Assembly (NCBI GenBank): GCA_037349315.1
Contig: JBAIAC010000033.1
Span: forward strand, 17,874,001-17,938,000
Direction: 5' to 3'
Length of the DNA stretch: 64,000 nucleotides
From: Chelydra serpentina
Lineage: Eukaryota > Chordata > Testudines > Chelydridae
Shown here: in pieces, positions 42,583-55,202 of the stretch
Position numbering within the stretch: position 1 is the stretch's first letter
Layout: each line of letters opens with the position of its first letter
The notes under the pieces: model-generated
Seen by the model: the letters and a program-made list of their open reading frames with translations, nothing else
Told to the model about the DNA's origin: nothing
Databases searched by the model: none
Program-made: the position numbers and the translations under genes

Positions 42583-45099
42583 TATTGTCCCTTTATTACC
42601 AAGGCATGATGGAGGGGAGAGAGGTGTTTAAACTCATGTGAAGGATTTAGTATTCCGTGGCAGAGGTCATTGGACTTGCATGGAAATCATGAGGATGACT
42701 GGAAATTGTTAGGATGGTATAATTTGGTTACTTTTTTATTGTATGTGTTGCTAAAAGTGCTGTAATGAACAAATTATGTTGCTCTTGGAAAAAACGAGCA
42801 GTGCTTTCATTTTGCATTTGTTCCCCTTAATGCATTTTTTGTCTTAACCACTTTTCTTTCCTGTACAGCATAGTAGAGTTTGGCAAATATTTTTCCTATA
42901 ATCCTATTGACTGCTAACCAAGAGCTCTGATAATTGGAGTCCATTTAGCATCTACTACTCAGCTTCATGTTTTGCATACTTTATCTGTGCACTTGAAACA
43001 AATAAAATTTTGCCTTGCAAAAACATTCCAGCAAACTTTTGTTTCCCTGAAATTCTGACTTTAATAGATAGAATCTATCATAATGCATCAGGGCCAGAGA
43101 GATTAAGTAAAGCAGGATTTTCAATTCCAAATTTAAAAAAATCCTCTTTGCTTAATATTTTATACTTTTTTTGACTTTTGATGTAACTTAATGAGATATC
43201 TTAGGCAGAAAGCCACTAGAGACAGAGACCCAAGTACTTGTCCCACCCACGTGATTCGTGTGCTCCTCATACTGTACAGTACAGCAGAAATCACATGTAA
43301 TCTAAATCTATTTTAAAATTTAACCAAGAAAAGTCCAATAGTGTTAATCTATTTAATAAATGGAGAAGATAATATGCAGTTATGCTGTTCACCCTGATCC
43401 ACTGTGATTTACAATATCTGGCATGTACATTGAAGGCTTGGTGAAAAAGACATGATAAGCATTTAACTAAATGTACAGCAGTCACATCAGATACCATTAG
43501 GCGTTCCTACCTTCAGACCTTTATTTCTCTCTTATCAGGAAACACTATGATCTTCAACATTGACAGTTTGTCTGACTGCCAACTTGGCAATGGAATACTT
43601 TCCCCACCAGTCAAAGATTTCAGTATGCTTCTTAATGCTCTTTTCCTTCCATTTTATTTGAGCAACTATATGATCAATTTTAAACACTGGTAACTGGAAC
43701 TATAAAATGCATTGATGGGACTAATTCTACAAATATAAATTATCAAATAATTCCATAAACTTTCTCATGTCCCTTTGGGAAAAGTGTCTACATACTAGTG
43801 ACACCTGCTATTTAAAAAAAATACAATTGTATTAGCTATCAAACAATTTGTTTTTCACGCAGCACAAGTCCGCAACTAAAGCTATACATTAAAGAGAGAG
43901 TTGTCTTTATTCCTATGGCTCACTTATATTGTTTCTTAACATAATTCATCCTATTATGAGACAAATATAAGTAGTACATAAAATACCAGCATAGAATCAT
44001 GTCTAGTAATTGTCTAAATCATGCCAGCTTTATCAAGTTATTGGTGTGAGATATAATTAGGACTATGCAGAATAGCTAACCATTCAGAGTAGGTCTTGAT
44101 ATTGATTTATGCAGTATCAAAATAATTCAGACTATGTAACAATTATTCAAATTTCTACATATTTGGATGCCCAAAATAAGTTATCTTTCATCCAGAAGAA
44201 TCGTGTAATGTATAAATTACAGTACACACACACAGGCACTAGTTCTCTGATCTGACCTACATACACCTCTCTGTGTTCCCCCAAATCCTGGAGCAGCCAC
44301 AGGCTGGTCTGGCTCTGACATAAGTTAGAGCAGCCTGCAGGCTGTTCTAACATATCTGGCGCCACACAATCCAAAGGGGCCATCTAGGCAGCAGGAAATT
44401 GCTGGCGTGTAAATATGCTCTGACCATGTACTTTTTCCTTCTGAAGCACACCCTGTTCTGCAGGCTCACAGATTGTGTGGGCTAGTACCTTTTCTACCCC
44501 ATCCATGGATTGCCTCTGTGCAGGGGGAATCCTGCCATGGTGGATCCACCAGATCTCCAGCTGCTTTCTGACATCAGTGTTTTGCAAAGCAGTTGGAGCA
44601 GACCCAAGACTTGGGCCCATATGTTTGTTATGCTGCTACTGGTGAGCAAGGTAACTGTCTTTGAGAAGTTAAAAGAGAATGCAAACTAAGCAACGAGGAA
44701 TAGTAATTGGAAATAGAATTGCTTGTTCCAAGTTTCAGTGGGATATTTCATATTCTTACTCTTGCATGGAGCTGATTGGATATTAAAAGCTGGAAGGTAT
44801 TAAACTATAAACACAGCCATTTTGATCATAAGAGCCACTTCAGAGACAGGCTATTAAGTTGTGTTACTCAAGAAAAGGAGAAGTCATTGAGCAAGGAAGC
44901 TGATGATAAAGCTGTGTTTACCATGACAAAACAATTCTTTACACTCTTGTTGCAACTGCTGGTCTCCCTCTTCTTGTGCGCTCTCCTATACCTACAAGCA
45001 CCTGTGCATATCACATCAAAGGAACTGTTCTCAGTATTCCTACCAGCTGACCTAACAAACACTAATTTGCTGCCTGACAAAGGTTGCTTATGACAATTA
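42583..45099. other. AT-rich non-coding DNA, no recognised gene
   Basis: 43.0-44.2 kb is unique-looking AT-rich DNA without repeat termini. 44285-44365 has CAGCCACAGGCTGGTCTGG and GAGCAGCCTGCAGGCTG, which pair weakly and may be a repeat remnant. The 105-codon frame at 44776-45093 includes a hydrophobic stretch (about residues 53-73) but has no homology that I can name and overlaps a minus frame. Confidence 0.45.
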
Positions 45100-45160
45100 T
45101 CCATGCAGGGGACTGGACTAAATGACCTCTTGAGGTCCCTTCCAGTCCTATGATTCTATT
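45100..45160 (+). mobile_element. CR1 LINE 3' terminal fragment
   Basis: GCAGGGGACTGGACTAAATG, then ACCTCTTGAGGTCCC and TTCCAGTCCTATGATTCTA, the CR1 3' UTR end with one terminal ATGATTCTA-type octamer. This is the subfamily whose complement is at 11848. Confidence 0.85.
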
Positions 45161-45647
45161 TTACTAATAAACACATGTCTGGCCACACATTGGGAATGTG
45201 TGGCGCAGATGAGAGTAGCAACTGTTTTTTTTAATTTGGCACATTGCTGATACATTGAAGTCAGACAGAGAGCATCTCTGTGGCAGAAGCTGATACCTTG
45301 GCAGTCATCATGCATAAAACTCTGTAGCCTCATATTTTGAGGGTATCTAAGTGAGTTCTTGTTCAGACCAAAAGAAATATGTGAATCCAGTTTTATTGCC
45401 TTTGGCCATTGCCCTCCCATATACCTAGAGCAAGAGAGAAGGTGCTGGTGAAGCAAAGAAGGGAGAAAAGGTGAAAGAGTGGGAAAGGGAAGAAGAATAA
45501 GGGGGAAATATGCAGTTTGTTCATTTGATAAATACATGATATAGGTAAGAAGATGATTCAGCTAGTTTCTCAGAGACACTGTGAAAGGAGTGGGTCCTCA
45601 GGAAAACTTTGTGGCCTTGATTTTGTACTCATACTGGTGTAACATAG
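45161..45647. other. Non-coding DNA, no recognised gene
   Basis: The 129-codon minus frame at 45148-45537 starts inside the CR1 fragment border and has no domain. I reject it as a gene. Confidence 0.45.
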
Positions 45648-45737
45648 TGGACCAGATCTTAAACTGCTGTAAATCAGTATAGGTCCATTGAAGGCTGTAG
45701 AATGACACCAATTTACACAAGCTGAGGATTTGACCCA
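45648..45737. repeat. Palindromic MITE, CCAGAT-ended family
   Basis: TGGACCAGATCTTAAACTGC at the left and GCTGAGGATTTGACCCA at the right, with TCCATTGAAGGC near the centre. Same family as 1622, 20548 and 61086. Confidence 0.55.
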
Positions 45738-46900
45738 GGTGGGAATTACCCTGAAGCGAAGATGGTGTAAGCGAGATGAGAATTAGACCCTGTATCTTTA
45801 CTTAGCTCAAGTCCTTGAGCAAAGAGATGGCTATATATGCATAGTGTTGAAGCACTGCATTTAGCATTCCTTGGCCTAAAGGCTGACCATAGCGATGAAA
45901 AGACAAGAAGAAGAAAATAGGAGGGGCTAGCTAGACTAAGCTAGCAAGTCTAAGGAATTTTTTTAATTGCTTAAGGCAATTCAGGGTTGATGGAAAGGGA
46001 TTTGATCTAGGGCAAGTGGAACAATACCTTACAATTTTGCTACTATTTTAAAATAATGAATTTGTTGGGAGTCGTCCTACAATCCAGGGCATTGTTTCTC
46101 TGAGACAGCTTGTATTTCAATTAAGCCATACAATTTGTAACAAGGCCTCTTTCTGTTTTAAAAACAAAACGAAACCCTGCACTGTTCTCCACCTCCAAAT
46201 ATTTTTCATATAAAAAAACCCTACATTTCTGTAGCTCCAGTGCATCTGAAGGGCTACTTGTATTGTTTAAATGTATCTAAATAATCCTTCAGCTATAATT
46301 TATGTACATCATTTTTGTCAGGTATGTATTGATTACAATTCTATTGAATGTCAGATTTCTCTAGAGATGCATGGAACAGAGCAAGGAGCTGATCCTCCTA
46401 TTAGAGCTCTATTAAGCTGTAATGATCTTCAGCCTTGCATACCACAGAAGCTGTGTAAGGTCATGGATCTTGGGAATGGAGCAAGCTGACCTATTCAGAA
46501 GAAAGGTTGGCCACTCTGTGGAAGCATTTTTCTTTGTTTTCGCAGCTCGGAGTCACCCTGATCCACAAGTGGAGAGTGTTCAGAGAACTCAACTCCGCAC
46601 TCAGTCGTGATAATTTCTCCATGATAATGAAAGTTTTTAAACATAGGCACTTACTCTGGGGAATAACTGGAGTGCAGCATTTTCCTAGGCTCCCCCTCCT
46701 CCCACATCAGCCCATTCAGGTTTCTGACCCAGTTTGACTCAATTCTGCAAACGCTTTTATTTTAAATATCTACTTTTAACACACAGATGTCTTCCCCCAA
46801 TTAGTCACAGTAAGTCAGACAGCCTGTTTTGGCTTTTCTTCAAAGGCAGGAAGGGTAACATCCCCTATAGCCATCATTTGTTTGAAATATTTTAAAAAGT
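45738..46900. other. Non-coding DNA, no recognised gene
   Basis: Only short frames, no repeat termini. Confidence 0.45.
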
Positions 46901-46908
46901 TGCTCTGG

Positions 46909-47372
46909 ATCATGGGTGGAGGGAATAATAGGCCAGGGAAGGCTAAACCTTCCCTGGCGCAACTGCTGCCAACCCGCTGCCGGATACCTGGGCCGTGGTG
47001 GTCCCGCCCCTTCCCTGAGGCCCACACTGCCTGCTGCTGCTGCCTGTTGAGTCTTCCTTCTCTCCTCCACCCCACCCCCAGAGGTCCCTGCCAGTTGCCA
47101 TGCCCCTCCTTCCCTTCCCTCCCCCACGGGGGCGAGGGAGTGAGGAGGGGTGCGGGGAGCCAGCAGCGGGTTGGGGCTCTGGCAGGGGAGTGAGGAGGCG
47201 AGCGGCGGGTGAGGAGGCGAGCCAGCGGCAGGTGAGCATCTCGTGATAGGTGGGGGGGGGGAGGTGAGGAGGGATTCAGTGGCGTGTGGGAGGGGGGCCG
47301 GGGTGGGGCCAAGGGCAGAAGAGACAGGACAGGGAATTAGCCTCCTCCAGGGGGAGCTTCACATGCCACCCA
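46909..47372. mobile_element. GC-rich hAT element, perfect 8-bp duplication
   Basis: TGCTCTGG at 46901-46908 and 47373-47380. The left end reads ATCATGGGTGG, the right end ACATGCCACCCA. Near the left end, GGCCAGGGAAGGCTAAACC and CCTTCCCTGGCGC fold on each other. The G-rich right half and C-rich left half produce overlapping frames of 95-165 codons on both strands, all Pro/Arg/Gly-rich with no transposase motif. Confidence 0.8.
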
Positions 47373-47399
47373 TGCTCTGGCTTTGTTATTGCTGTTGTT

Positions 47400-47520
47400 T
47401 ATTATTTGTATTACAGTAGTGACCCAAAGCCCACGTCAAAATCAGGGACCTATTGAGGGCAACTAGTTCCTGTATAAACACAAAGCAAATGTCAGTTGGT
47501 GCCCTGAAGAACTTACACTC
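47400..47520 (+). repeat. Old dispersed amniote repeat, copy 3
   Basis: TATTATTTGTATTACAGTAG, ATCAGGGACCTATTG, CTGTATAAACACAAAGC and GAAGAACTTACACTCTGG follow the order seen at 5128-5230, with more divergence but a longer right end. Confidence 0.55.
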
Positions 47521-48672
47521 TGGTTGTAATCACTAGTGATTCTTGGCAGGTCCTTTGCACATAAACAATATTAGTTTATCCCTTGCCAGTTGTGCACGCT
47601 CAGTAGGCAGCCATGAAGCTCTTACTACATGCAGTTTGGGATGATAGCTGACAGTAAAGGGAGGGATTCTCCCTCCTTCTATGACCACTTTACTGTTGTG
47701 GCAACATAAAGCGGAAATAAAGGCCCCAGAGCCTTTCTGGGGACAATTTCTTCAGGGCAGGAACTGCGATGGACAGTGGCAGGCACTTTTGCAGGTTCCT
47801 CTCCATGAGCCCTGTTGCAGAGCATGCCAAGAGGTGGAGCTATGGGAGGTGGTGCAATGGAGACTTTGGGGGGGTGTTACAATTTGTCTTTGGGCTGCAA
47901 CAGTGACTTAAGCTATGTTAGTCCCTTCTCCGCAAAGGGCTGCAAGTTTTGTTACAAAATCTCTTCTAGAGATGTTAGCTTGGTAAGTAAGGGAAGCAGG
48001 CCTAGCTGGGTATTATGAGGCACTGACTCCCAGTGTCTGTCTAGAGCGAAATATGATTAGTATCCACAGTGCTGAGTGGCTCTGAATATCAGAACTGATT
48101 TTGGTTTGTCTTGAGTTTTGACTGCCACCATGAAAAGGAAGGTTGGATTAAAAGAACATTTGGGATATATATCCAGAGGGAACAACTGCCCCTGATTAAC
48201 CTAATTTGGTGAATGAGCATCACTTTGCTACAGAAATATAACATTACAATTGATACTCTGTAAGAATGCAAACGAGAGGAGCTTGAAAAGGGGAGTTTGA
48301 CATTTGCTTGTGGTTTATTTGTTTGACAAAGAGGCAGGTTTGTAGGTTGTAATGAAATTCTTAGTAAATACCAGTGGATTCACGTTTTCATGTTTTTATT
48401 TATAAGATAGAGAGCACATGTTATTTTGTACTGAAGCATGCGTAAACCACTCTCTCTCGGGATGGTGCTCTAGCCCCTTTACTGGAGACTGGGTCACCTA
48501 TTAAGGTTGCTGAGGCTTCTATAGCCTTGCCTAATGCACTGTCTCTCATCACTCCAGCAGTAGAGACTTACGCTTTTAGATTCTGAGGCTTTGTGTTCAA
48601 TCCTTGCTGCTGATGTGTGTTACACTTGCATGTGTTAGGTGCTATTATGAATGCAGCTAATTAAACTGATGC
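47521..48672. other. Non-coding DNA with a possible old tRNA-like SINE
   Basis: At 48555-48615, AGCAGTAGAGACTTACG and GTGTTCAATCC are suggestive of A and B boxes of a tRNA-derived SINE, but no body is recognised. No gene seen. Confidence 0.35.
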
Positions 48673-48680
48673 ATGTAGCT

Positions 48681-49368
48681 CAGGGGTGGGCAAACTACAG
48701 CCCGGGGGCTGCATCCGGCCCTTCAGACGCTTTAATCTGGCCCTCGAGCTTCTGCCAGGGAGCGGGGTTGGGAGCTTGCTCCATGCGGCTCCCAGAAGCA
48801 GCAGCATGTCCCCCCTCTGGCTCCTGTGCATAGGGGCAGCTAGGGGGCTTCGCACACTGCCCCCACCCCAAGCGCCACCCCTGCAGCTCCCATTGGCCAG
48901 CAAATGGGGCCAATGGAAGCTGAAGGGGTGGCACTTGCGGACGGGGCAGTGTACAGAGCCTCCGGGTAGGAACCAGAGGGGGGACATGCCGCTGCTTCTG
49001 GGAGCTGCTTGCGGTAAATGCCACCCAGAGCCTGCACCCCTAACCCCCTCCTGCACCCCAACCTCTTGCCCCAGCCCTGATCCCCCTTCTGCCCTCTGAA
49101 CCCCTCGGTCCCACTCTCCTGAACCCCAAAGCCCACACCCCCAGTGGAGCCGTCATCCCCCCCATCCGCATCCCAACCCCTTGCCGCAGTCTGGAGCTCC
49201 CTCCTGCACCCTGAACTCATTTTTGGCCTCACCGCAGAGCCTGCACCCCCAGCCAGAGCCCTCACCCACTCCCGCACCCCAACCCCCAATTTCATGAGCA
49301 TTCATGGCCCACCAAACAATTTCCATATCCAGAGGTGGCCTTCGGGCCAAAAAGTTTGCCCACTCCTG
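48681..49368. mobile_element. hAT element, CAGGGGTGGGCAAA-ended
   Basis: CAGGGGTGGGCAAACTACAG at the left and AAGTTTGCCCACTCCTG at the right are inverted ends. The flanks ATGTAGCT and ATGTAAGG share only the first five bases. Inside, 48783-49010 is itself a palindrome: GGCTCCCAGAAGCAGCAGC and its inverted partner GCTGCTTCTGGGAGC surround GCTCCCATTGGCC/GGCCAATGG. The right third is a run of degenerate CCTGCACCCCAACCCC units. Large overlapping frames on both strands (48661-49301) are artefacts of the composition. Confidence 0.85.
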
Positions 49369-49376
49369 ATGTAAGG

Positions 49377-52300
49377 CCTGGTTGCACTTCCATTGAAATT
49401 GCTAGAATACTTCCATTGACTTTAACACAGACATGATCATGGCCCCTATATTTTAATGGAAAATAATTTGCTCATTTTTTGGAATCTGTTTTCTCATTGA
49501 CAGTATAAGTAGGGAATGTACAAATTCTTACATCCATTAGTATTAAACGATGTCTACACTGGGGGCTTCAACCATTGGTAGCCAGTCACTGGTGTAACTG
49601 AACCAGAACAAATCTTTCCAATTAGTGCTTTGCACCTGTGCAGTTCATCCTGGCTTGAAACCAGACCCCCTGTTGGTTTGTAAGGATTCCTGCTATAAAC
49701 AGCAAAACATCTTATTTTATTTTTAAATTAAAATTATGACTTTTTTGGACATTATGAACACAGGCATTAGCAAATGATATGGAGATCAAGTCCCATATAA
49801 ACACCAAATGATCTATAACAATGCACGAGGAAATCTTACATTATTTTCTAATTAGACCTCGGCCTAAAGACTGCTGAATTATTTCTAGGATGCATAGGCT
49901 TCGTATCAAATGTTTTCTTTCCTAGATATGACCATAAAGATCTGTATAAACCGATCAATGTTCTAGAAATTGCCACTGCACTACACAGCAGTATCACTGC
50001 CTGCCACCATGATCAACAAAACCTCTTATTTCATGCCTGAACAACTGCCAGGACAACTCGCATGAGAAATGCTAACATGGTTCTTATTTGTTCAAGATTT
50101 GACCTTGACTTTTTGTTGTACATCTGGAGGCAGTTTTTCCTGCTTCAGGGAACTCAAGGAAATGACTGGGAGAAATCAAAGTTGAATATTTATTTCTCCT
50201 CCGTATTTTGCTTTTGGAGTAATGCACCTCATGCTTGCAGAAAATCCAAAGAAGAAATTTCCTTGGTTTCATTTACATTGCATTCACAGTTTACTTGGGA
50301 AAAGATGTATGCTGATATTTTCTCATATTTATGCACCAGCAAACACTAGAGTTAATGGTGCAAACTGACTTCCATTATAACCCTCTTTTTTTCACTTACA
50401 CATTTTTGAAAACTTCTTACTGACTCAAACTGCCAGGATTAGTCTCAGCTCTAAAGTTCTGAGGAAGGTTTCAGTTAAATCAAGTCAGCGATTTATACAA
50501 ATGGGAAGATGATGCATGCTTTCCATTATTTTTTTAATTTGTTGTATTTATTTTACTTTTGTACACAAATAACTTGAAAAAAGTTAAGCATGTGCCTTAA
50601 GAACCTAGGTGAATCAAGGGTATTGTTTAACAATAGTGCACTCAGGACTGCTCCCTCCTTCTGGGGCCAAAGAATTACCTGTGTCTCTCTTTTTCCTTTT
50701 TTAGAAGAAGAAGAAGAAGAAGAAGGGGGAGGGAGGAATGGGACAAAACTAGCCATTGATTGTGCCAGCCTTAGTATTCACAGCATCTGGGAAAGACTTT
50801 GTCCCTTCCTTCTGTTTAGGAAAGCAGTCAGCTGTCCATCCGTGAGTCCCCAGTTTAGCTGTCTGATGAGTTAAGGATGATAATGACCCCTTCAGAGTGG
50901 ATTACTTTAGCAGAGGAAGTGGGGTTACAACTCATTTGTTCGATATAATATATTTGGACTGTCTGTAACACTATGAAGTAGTTTCTCCTTAGAATATTGG
51001 GGTTATTTTACCCATAGCGTAGTTGCAAAATTCATGTTCTTAATCTGTTATCTTTAATATTAATCATTTCTAATAATAGTGTTTTGGAGAGAGAACTGGG
51101 GAGGAATTTACAAACGTCATGATATTCAACAAAAGACATTCCTTCATTTTTAATATGAGAGTCAATTCTGATCATAACAGTGGTGTGTCACTTGGTTTCT
51201 TCAAACTTGCTAATGCTGTAGTCTTAAATTATTAAATAATTTAATTTCATTGTGACAGTGGGTTTCACAGTAAGTGTTAAAACCTTTAAATCATTCGTCT
51301 CTATCTACCTTTTGAGTAGAAAAGGGTACGCAACCTGAGGGGAGGTTAATTTGCTGCTATTACTTTCCTTAAACAGAAAACATAATATAGCTAGAACTGA
51401 TTTTTGTCCAGTTCCCAATTCTTATGTATTTCCACATAAGTTTCACTTATTCCTCCGACTCTTCTCAGACTGGCATGATGTTGTAGATAATTTTTTCTGG
51501 ATAGTTATTCTTTTAATAAATGATTGCTGGCTGGGAAGATGTTCTTTTGCGATCCTCCTTTCCTATGACACCATATTCTGATATGGAAGGGTTTGTTTCT
51601 CGTCTGGTGGTGGACTGTAAACTATAGGATTAGGAAGTCCTCTCTGCAAACAGAAAACCCATCCCGTTTATTTTCAATGGACAGTTATTCTGAGGGTCAT
51701 TTCTTCAAGCACTGAATCTGTATCTCCACTTTTCGAGTGATGCTTCCCATTTCAACACTTTCCCATCTCTACTTGCACTTTGTTTTTTGTTTATGACAAA
51801 GAATTTCTACCATTCTCTGCCTACTTGTGGCCTCATGTTCAGTTTTCAATGGACTACTGTCAGCAAATATCAAAATTCCTTTTAATCATGTGCTGTCCTT
51901 GGGAGATGGCTATTAAGTGACGATAAATATCACATAGCTGTCCTTTAATCAGTGCTTTTTCCACCAAGACTTGCTGTGGAAATCTGCCAGGTGGCAAAGG
52001 CAGCCAGCATTAACAATGTTTTGATTCATGGCTTTGAGTCTTGACAAAACAGGATTATTTTTTCCCTAGCACTGCAGCAGCAATGGGTGAACTGAAGGCC
52101 ATTAGGCTGCTGACTGGTAAGGCAAACTTTTTCAATGTGTCTGTCAGGCTGTCAAACATTTATGTGCCTGCTACAGACAAGCACTGAGGCATGCCTACAA
52201 AACAAATAAATGATCTGGCCTACTCTTCGTATTAAAAAAGCAGGGGAACAAATTTGACCCCAGCAACTAGCAGCTTGTCATCCTCAGGATCTGAACTTTG

Positions 52301-53316
52301 GTCCATATTTATAAAGTTTTCCATTGGCATGCAGTACTTAGTTTTTGTTGTTTTGCACAAGAGATATCATCAGCAATACAGGTGGCTTTCATTGCTCTGC
52401 AGCTCCAATTTTTATCTCATTTCTAGGCCTGCACTATACTACTTCAAAAGATTCATAATGCAATTTGACCAGCAGATGAAATGTTGTACTCAGCTCACAT
52501 ACTAAAATATCTCCTCACCATCTGTGACCTCTGAATGAGTCTGTACTGCAAAAGAATGTTTCTGCACTGAAAGTGTTTTACACATGCAGAATGTCTCTAC
52601 AGGTCATGTTGTGCTCTCTGCCAGTTGTCAAATTGTTCCCACATGCAGCGTGATAGCAACAAGTGTTTCCTTTTCACTTAAAGCCACCCAGTTGAAATCT
52701 GATTTCCAGATGTTCTGAAATATTATTCTACTAACTACCCTCTTTTTTCCTGGGTTGTGTGTGTGTGTGACTCTCTCTCTCTCTCTCTTTTTGTTTTTGT
52801 TGGGTTTTTTTGGTTGGGATTAGTTGTTTACAGCATCCACACTCTGTCTCTGACAAGAACTAGATTGCCTCACATGCAATGTAACCCATTTGTAAAGCTA
52901 CAAGATGTGTGCAGCCAAGATGCTAGCCTGTCTGGAAATACTTTTGTTGACAGAAATGATTGTGATCATTGGGTAGGCAGCGCAGCTGTGCTCTTCTATA
53001 GCTTTTTCTTTCAGATTGTATGACCATTTGTTTAATTTTTTCCTCTGGCATCCCTTTACTATTCTGGATCTCAACCATGTCCTTCGCTAGTTCAATTTTG
53101 TCCTGTCCTTTATTACTGACATCCAGAGCAGTTGTCTTTGTTTGACCTGAGTGCTCCCCCAGTTGGTAGCATCCCCCAGATCCTACTTTAATCAGCTCCA
53201 CAAACTAGAACTAGTTGAAACCTGCAGTTTGTGTGTGTGTGTATTTCACTTTTTGAATGTTTTGATGATTTTTCATTTTCATCTCAAATTTTCATTTACA
53301 TTTTCTCTCATTTTGT
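49377..53316. other. Long non-coding stretch, mostly unique
   Basis: A small palindrome-like remnant is at 49377-49443 (AAGGCCTGGTTGCAC, CATTGACTTTAACAC). Microsatellites: (AGA)n at 50704-50724, (GT)n at 52756-52769 followed by (CT)n to 52788. The frame 53592-53848 and similar ones are in AT-rich DNA. 51.0-52.6 kb is unique-looking. No gene recognised. Confidence 0.5.
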
Positions 53317-53614
53317 TGTGGGGAAAACACACACTTTCTCTCACTCTTGCCCACCTCTTGAAAAACAGGTAAGGGATTAAAAAACAGACGCCCAATTTCT
53401 CTCATTTTGTAATATTTTTCCATTGCAACAAAAAGTCAAAGTATTACTTTGTGTTATTGTCTCTTACTTAAAGAGAGGAAAAAGTTAAAAAGCGAGAGTG
53501 TGACTTTTAAAAGTGAAAATGTAACTTTCTCACTTTTTAACTTTTATGAAAACTTTTCATTCCATTTTACTGGTGGAGAAGGGGAAAAGTTCAAAAGTGT
53601 GTGTTTTCCCACAA
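53317..53614. repeat. AT-rich inverted-repeat element
   Basis: TGTGGGGAAAACACACACTTT at 53317-53337 is matched in reverse by AAAAGTGTGTGTTTTCCCACA near 53594-53614, about 20 bp of arm around a 260-bp AT-rich centre with CTCATTTTGT/ACTTTT words. Likely an old MITE. No target duplication resolved. Confidence 0.5.
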
Positions 53615-54110
53615 TTCCAGCATAAAAAAATTCAAAAATACTGAAAATTTGTGGATAGTAATACCCCCCACAAATTTATTGTTCTGTATTTTTTTCAAAA
53701 CACAAACCCTTTTTTTGTTTTTGAAAAAAAACAAACACTTTTTTGGATCAGCTGTACCCTTCCCCATGTCGATTTTCTGTGCAAACAATCTGGAACTTTC
53801 ATTCACAAGGAACCCATCCCATCTGGTATAGGCTCTTTTTTCTTGCAAAAGATTTCTTGTGCTTAATTCATTTTAAAACTGCCTTTTTATACCATCTTGA
53901 CATTTTAAATTTATCCTTAAATAGCTGACCTTGTGAGTGAAACTATACATTTTCCAAATAAAGTTACTGTAGACTCTTTGGGTGGAGTCCTTTCCCCTAG
54001 CTTTCTAACTGTATCTTCCAGGACCTCTTTCTTACATGTCACTGTGTCCATGGTATCAATATGTATATGTACCATAATTCTGGATCCTTCTCCAGCAGTT
54101 GCTAGGTTCT
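53615..54110. other. Non-coding DNA, no recognised gene
   Basis: T-rich and A-rich runs give three overlapping plus frames that read the same DNA in different phases. None is supported. Confidence 0.45.
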
Positions 54111-54193
54111 TGATTTTTCAGAGCTGTTGAGCACTGGTTATTCCCATTGACTTCAGCTGGAGTTGACTACTCAGCACCTCTGAAAATCAAGCC
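54111..54193. repeat. Palindromic MITE, CTCAGCACC-armed
   Basis: TGATTTTTCAGAGCTGTTGAGCAC at the left pairs with ACTCAGCACCTCTGAAAATCA at the right. ATTCCCATTGACTTCAGC is the centre. Confidence 0.7.
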
Positions 54194-54222
54194 CGAAGTG
54201 TCTCAAACTGATCACTCCAAAC

Positions 54223-54334
54223 CAGGGTTTTGGAGCTGTGCTCTGGCTCTGCTCCAGCTCCAGGCAAAAACCTGCAGCTCCACTGCTCCGGAGCTGCTCC
54301 ATGCTCCAGCTCCGGGCTCTGCTCCAAAGCCCTG
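54223..54334. mobile_element. 112-bp hAT MITE, perfect 8-bp duplication
   Basis: CTCCAAAC at 54215-54222 and 54335-54342. Terminal repeats CAGGGTTTTGGAGC and GCTCCAAAGCCCTG match at 13 of 14 positions. The interior is a GCTCC/GGAGC alternation that folds on itself repeatedly. One of the smallest complete hAT-type inserts that can be delimited here. Confidence 0.88.
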
Positions 54335-54342
54335 CTCCAAAC

Positions 54343-55199
54343 ATGACATCCAAAATTAGTGGATGCTTTTGCAAATGTGGTCTTAGTTTGTCTAGTTATC
54401 AGTTTTGCTCTGGGTAGGCAAGTCTCTGAACACTTTCCACATACTCTGTTATCAATCCCCTATCGCCACAGACTGTCTGCTTGTCCTATCAATATCCCCT
54501 TGTCCAAGAGTGACGACCTTGTTGCATAAAGAATAATCACTCCCCTCTGTCTATTGGAAGGTGCCTTCCATCTAAGAGCTTTCCCCCTGTCTTTTACTTG
54601 GTCCCTTCCTGTCTTGAGTTTGGTTTCCTCAACAGGAGGATTTAGGTAGCCAGTTCTCAGATAGACCTGCTCTAAAGTGACCCTATCGGCCTATATAAAT
54701 AAATGCATCTCTTTCTGCTCCTGCAGTGTAGCACTCTGAGCTCATGCTGTGCCTGGGTTCCGAGGGCCATGAGCTGCTTACAGCAGGTCCATGTATACCC
54801 CACTTGACTGCAGGACAAGTCGTCATTAATTTTGCAGTGTGGTCAGTAAACTGGGTAGCCTCCTTTCCACCAATAAATCTGTTTCTGGTCTTCTACCTCT
54901 AGAGTTATGGGGAAAGGGGCATTGCTCCAATTTTGAGTGAGTACTCAGGTGACCTAGGTTTTATTTTTCACTGAGAAGATAAAGGTTTTTAATATTGTTA
55001 ATTTAATCTGTTGTTCTTTACTTGAGCACACTAAAAACTAATTTAGCTGGCTACTACCCTCAGCGCCAATCTCCCCATGCAGTCCGCATGCCTCTGTGCT
55101 CACTCTCCGTGCCCCTCTCTCCTTCTGCCTTGCAGACTACATGAAGGTTGGTAGGTACAGTCAAAAGAGAAACCATCTTGCTGGAAAAAAATGTTATAC
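54343..55199. other. Non-coding DNA, unclassified repeat suspected
   Basis: 54440-54900 has the look of a moderately old dispersed repeat (for example CTATCGCCACAGACTGTCTG, TAAAGTGACCCTATCGGCC) that I seem to remember from turtle sequence, but I cannot assign a class. No ORF worth calling. Confidence 0.35.
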
Positions 55200-55202
55200 T
55201 AA

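Noticed and set aside
46815..47312. 165-codon minus frame, Pro/Ser-rich
   Set aside because: Lies in a GC-rich hAT delimited by an 8-bp duplication. Frames occur on all sides because stops are rare in this composition.
48661..49301. Overlapping 131-153-codon frames
   Set aside because: Inside the CAGGGGTGGGCAAA-ended hAT. The peptides mirror each other because the DNA is partly palindromic.
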